Source: CAZTPJ01 sp964614515
Lineage (GTDB): Bacteria; Planctomycetota; Phycisphaerae; Phycisphaerales; UBA1924
Direction of reading: 5' to 3'
NCBI GenBank assembly: GCA_964614515.1
Contig: CAZTPJ010000094.1
Location: 1 to 12,270 of the forward strand
Length of the DNA stretch: 12,270 bases
This document shows, piece after piece, positions 12,126 to 12,270 of the stretch. The notes under the pieces are model-generated. The model ran no database searches and was not told where the DNA came from. It was given only the letters and a program-made list of their open reading frames with translations. Every line of letters begins with the position of its first letter. Positions within the stretch are counted from its first letter, which is position 1. A program made the translations under genes and the position numbers.

Positions 12126-12270
12126 TGCTGTTCTCACGCATTCGATCGCTTGCGCGATCGGCTCATTGGTGCGTCCTACGATGGCCGCACGCGCATCGTT
12201 GCGCACCGAGGGAGCCTGGAATGAGCGGGGATGCGAGCGGGGGGCGGCGAGGAGGCGGGACATCGCGCCT
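12126..12270. repeat. Spacer with further inverted repeats, no gene seen
   Basis: CGATCGC-TTGC-GCGATCG (12143-12160) is a perfect 7-bp stem. Next, GGTGCG (12168-12173) can pair with CGCACC near 12205 across a GC-rich interior, giving a longer imperfect fold. The minus-strand ORF here (12069-12263) is Arg/Pro-rich, crosses the repeats and has no recognisable domain, so I do not call it a gene. The feature may continue beyond the window. Confidence 0.5.

Noticed and set aside
12069..12263. Minus-strand ORF of 64 codons at the window end
   Set aside because: Arg/Pro-rich composition, runs through repeats, no ribosome binding site or domain.

Overview
The window looks like high-GC chromosomal DNA from a planctomycete, most likely a Phycisphaerae-type organism. 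The strongest pointer is a prepilin-like protein with an FTLVELLVV N-terminus and a C-terminal H-X9-DG motif, a protein type greatly expanded in that phylum. Other pointers are an isolated divergent dnaA, a lone rpmA without rplU beside it, and spacers packed with hairpin repeats. The lineage is an inference from these features. A run of 10 Ns and very long G/C homopolymers suggest a draft assembly.

Layout. 1-1235 is read on the minus strand: the 5' part of a Met (CAT) tRNA, ribosomal protein L27, and an exported protein of unknown function. 1236-1314 is a short divergent spacer. 1315-5513 is read on the plus strand: a tandem GNAT acetyltransferase, a 403-bp leader with a candidate promoter, DnaA, and a DegT/DnrJ-type PLP aminotransferase. 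5521-5630 is a tandem hairpin repeat between convergent genes. 5640-7137 (minus) is lysA, diaminopimelate decarboxylase, carrying an insertion of about 62 codons made of repeats plus an apparent frameshift in G/C runs. 7211-7297 holds palindromes just upstream of the prepilin-like gene (7317-8216, plus). 8221-8338 is a cluster of hairpins. 8408-10734 (minus) is glyA followed by an overlapping gene for a four-helix membrane protein. 10810-10918 holds three hairpins that share a TGAA loop. 11001-11885 (minus) is a lipoprotein-type alpha/beta hydrolase. 11994-12270 is repeats and the assembly gap, with no convincing gene.

Functionally this is a housekeeping segment: translation (tRNA, L27), replication initiation (DnaA), lysine and peptidoglycan precursor synthesis (LysA), one-carbon metabolism (GlyA), and possible surface sugar and pilus-like functions. 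Apart from the glyA overlap I see no multi-gene pathway operon and no defence, phage or transposase genes. The unusual content is the set of structured repeats in the spacers and inside lysA. Local G/C skew also switches sign in patches of about 1-2 kb, including inside genes.
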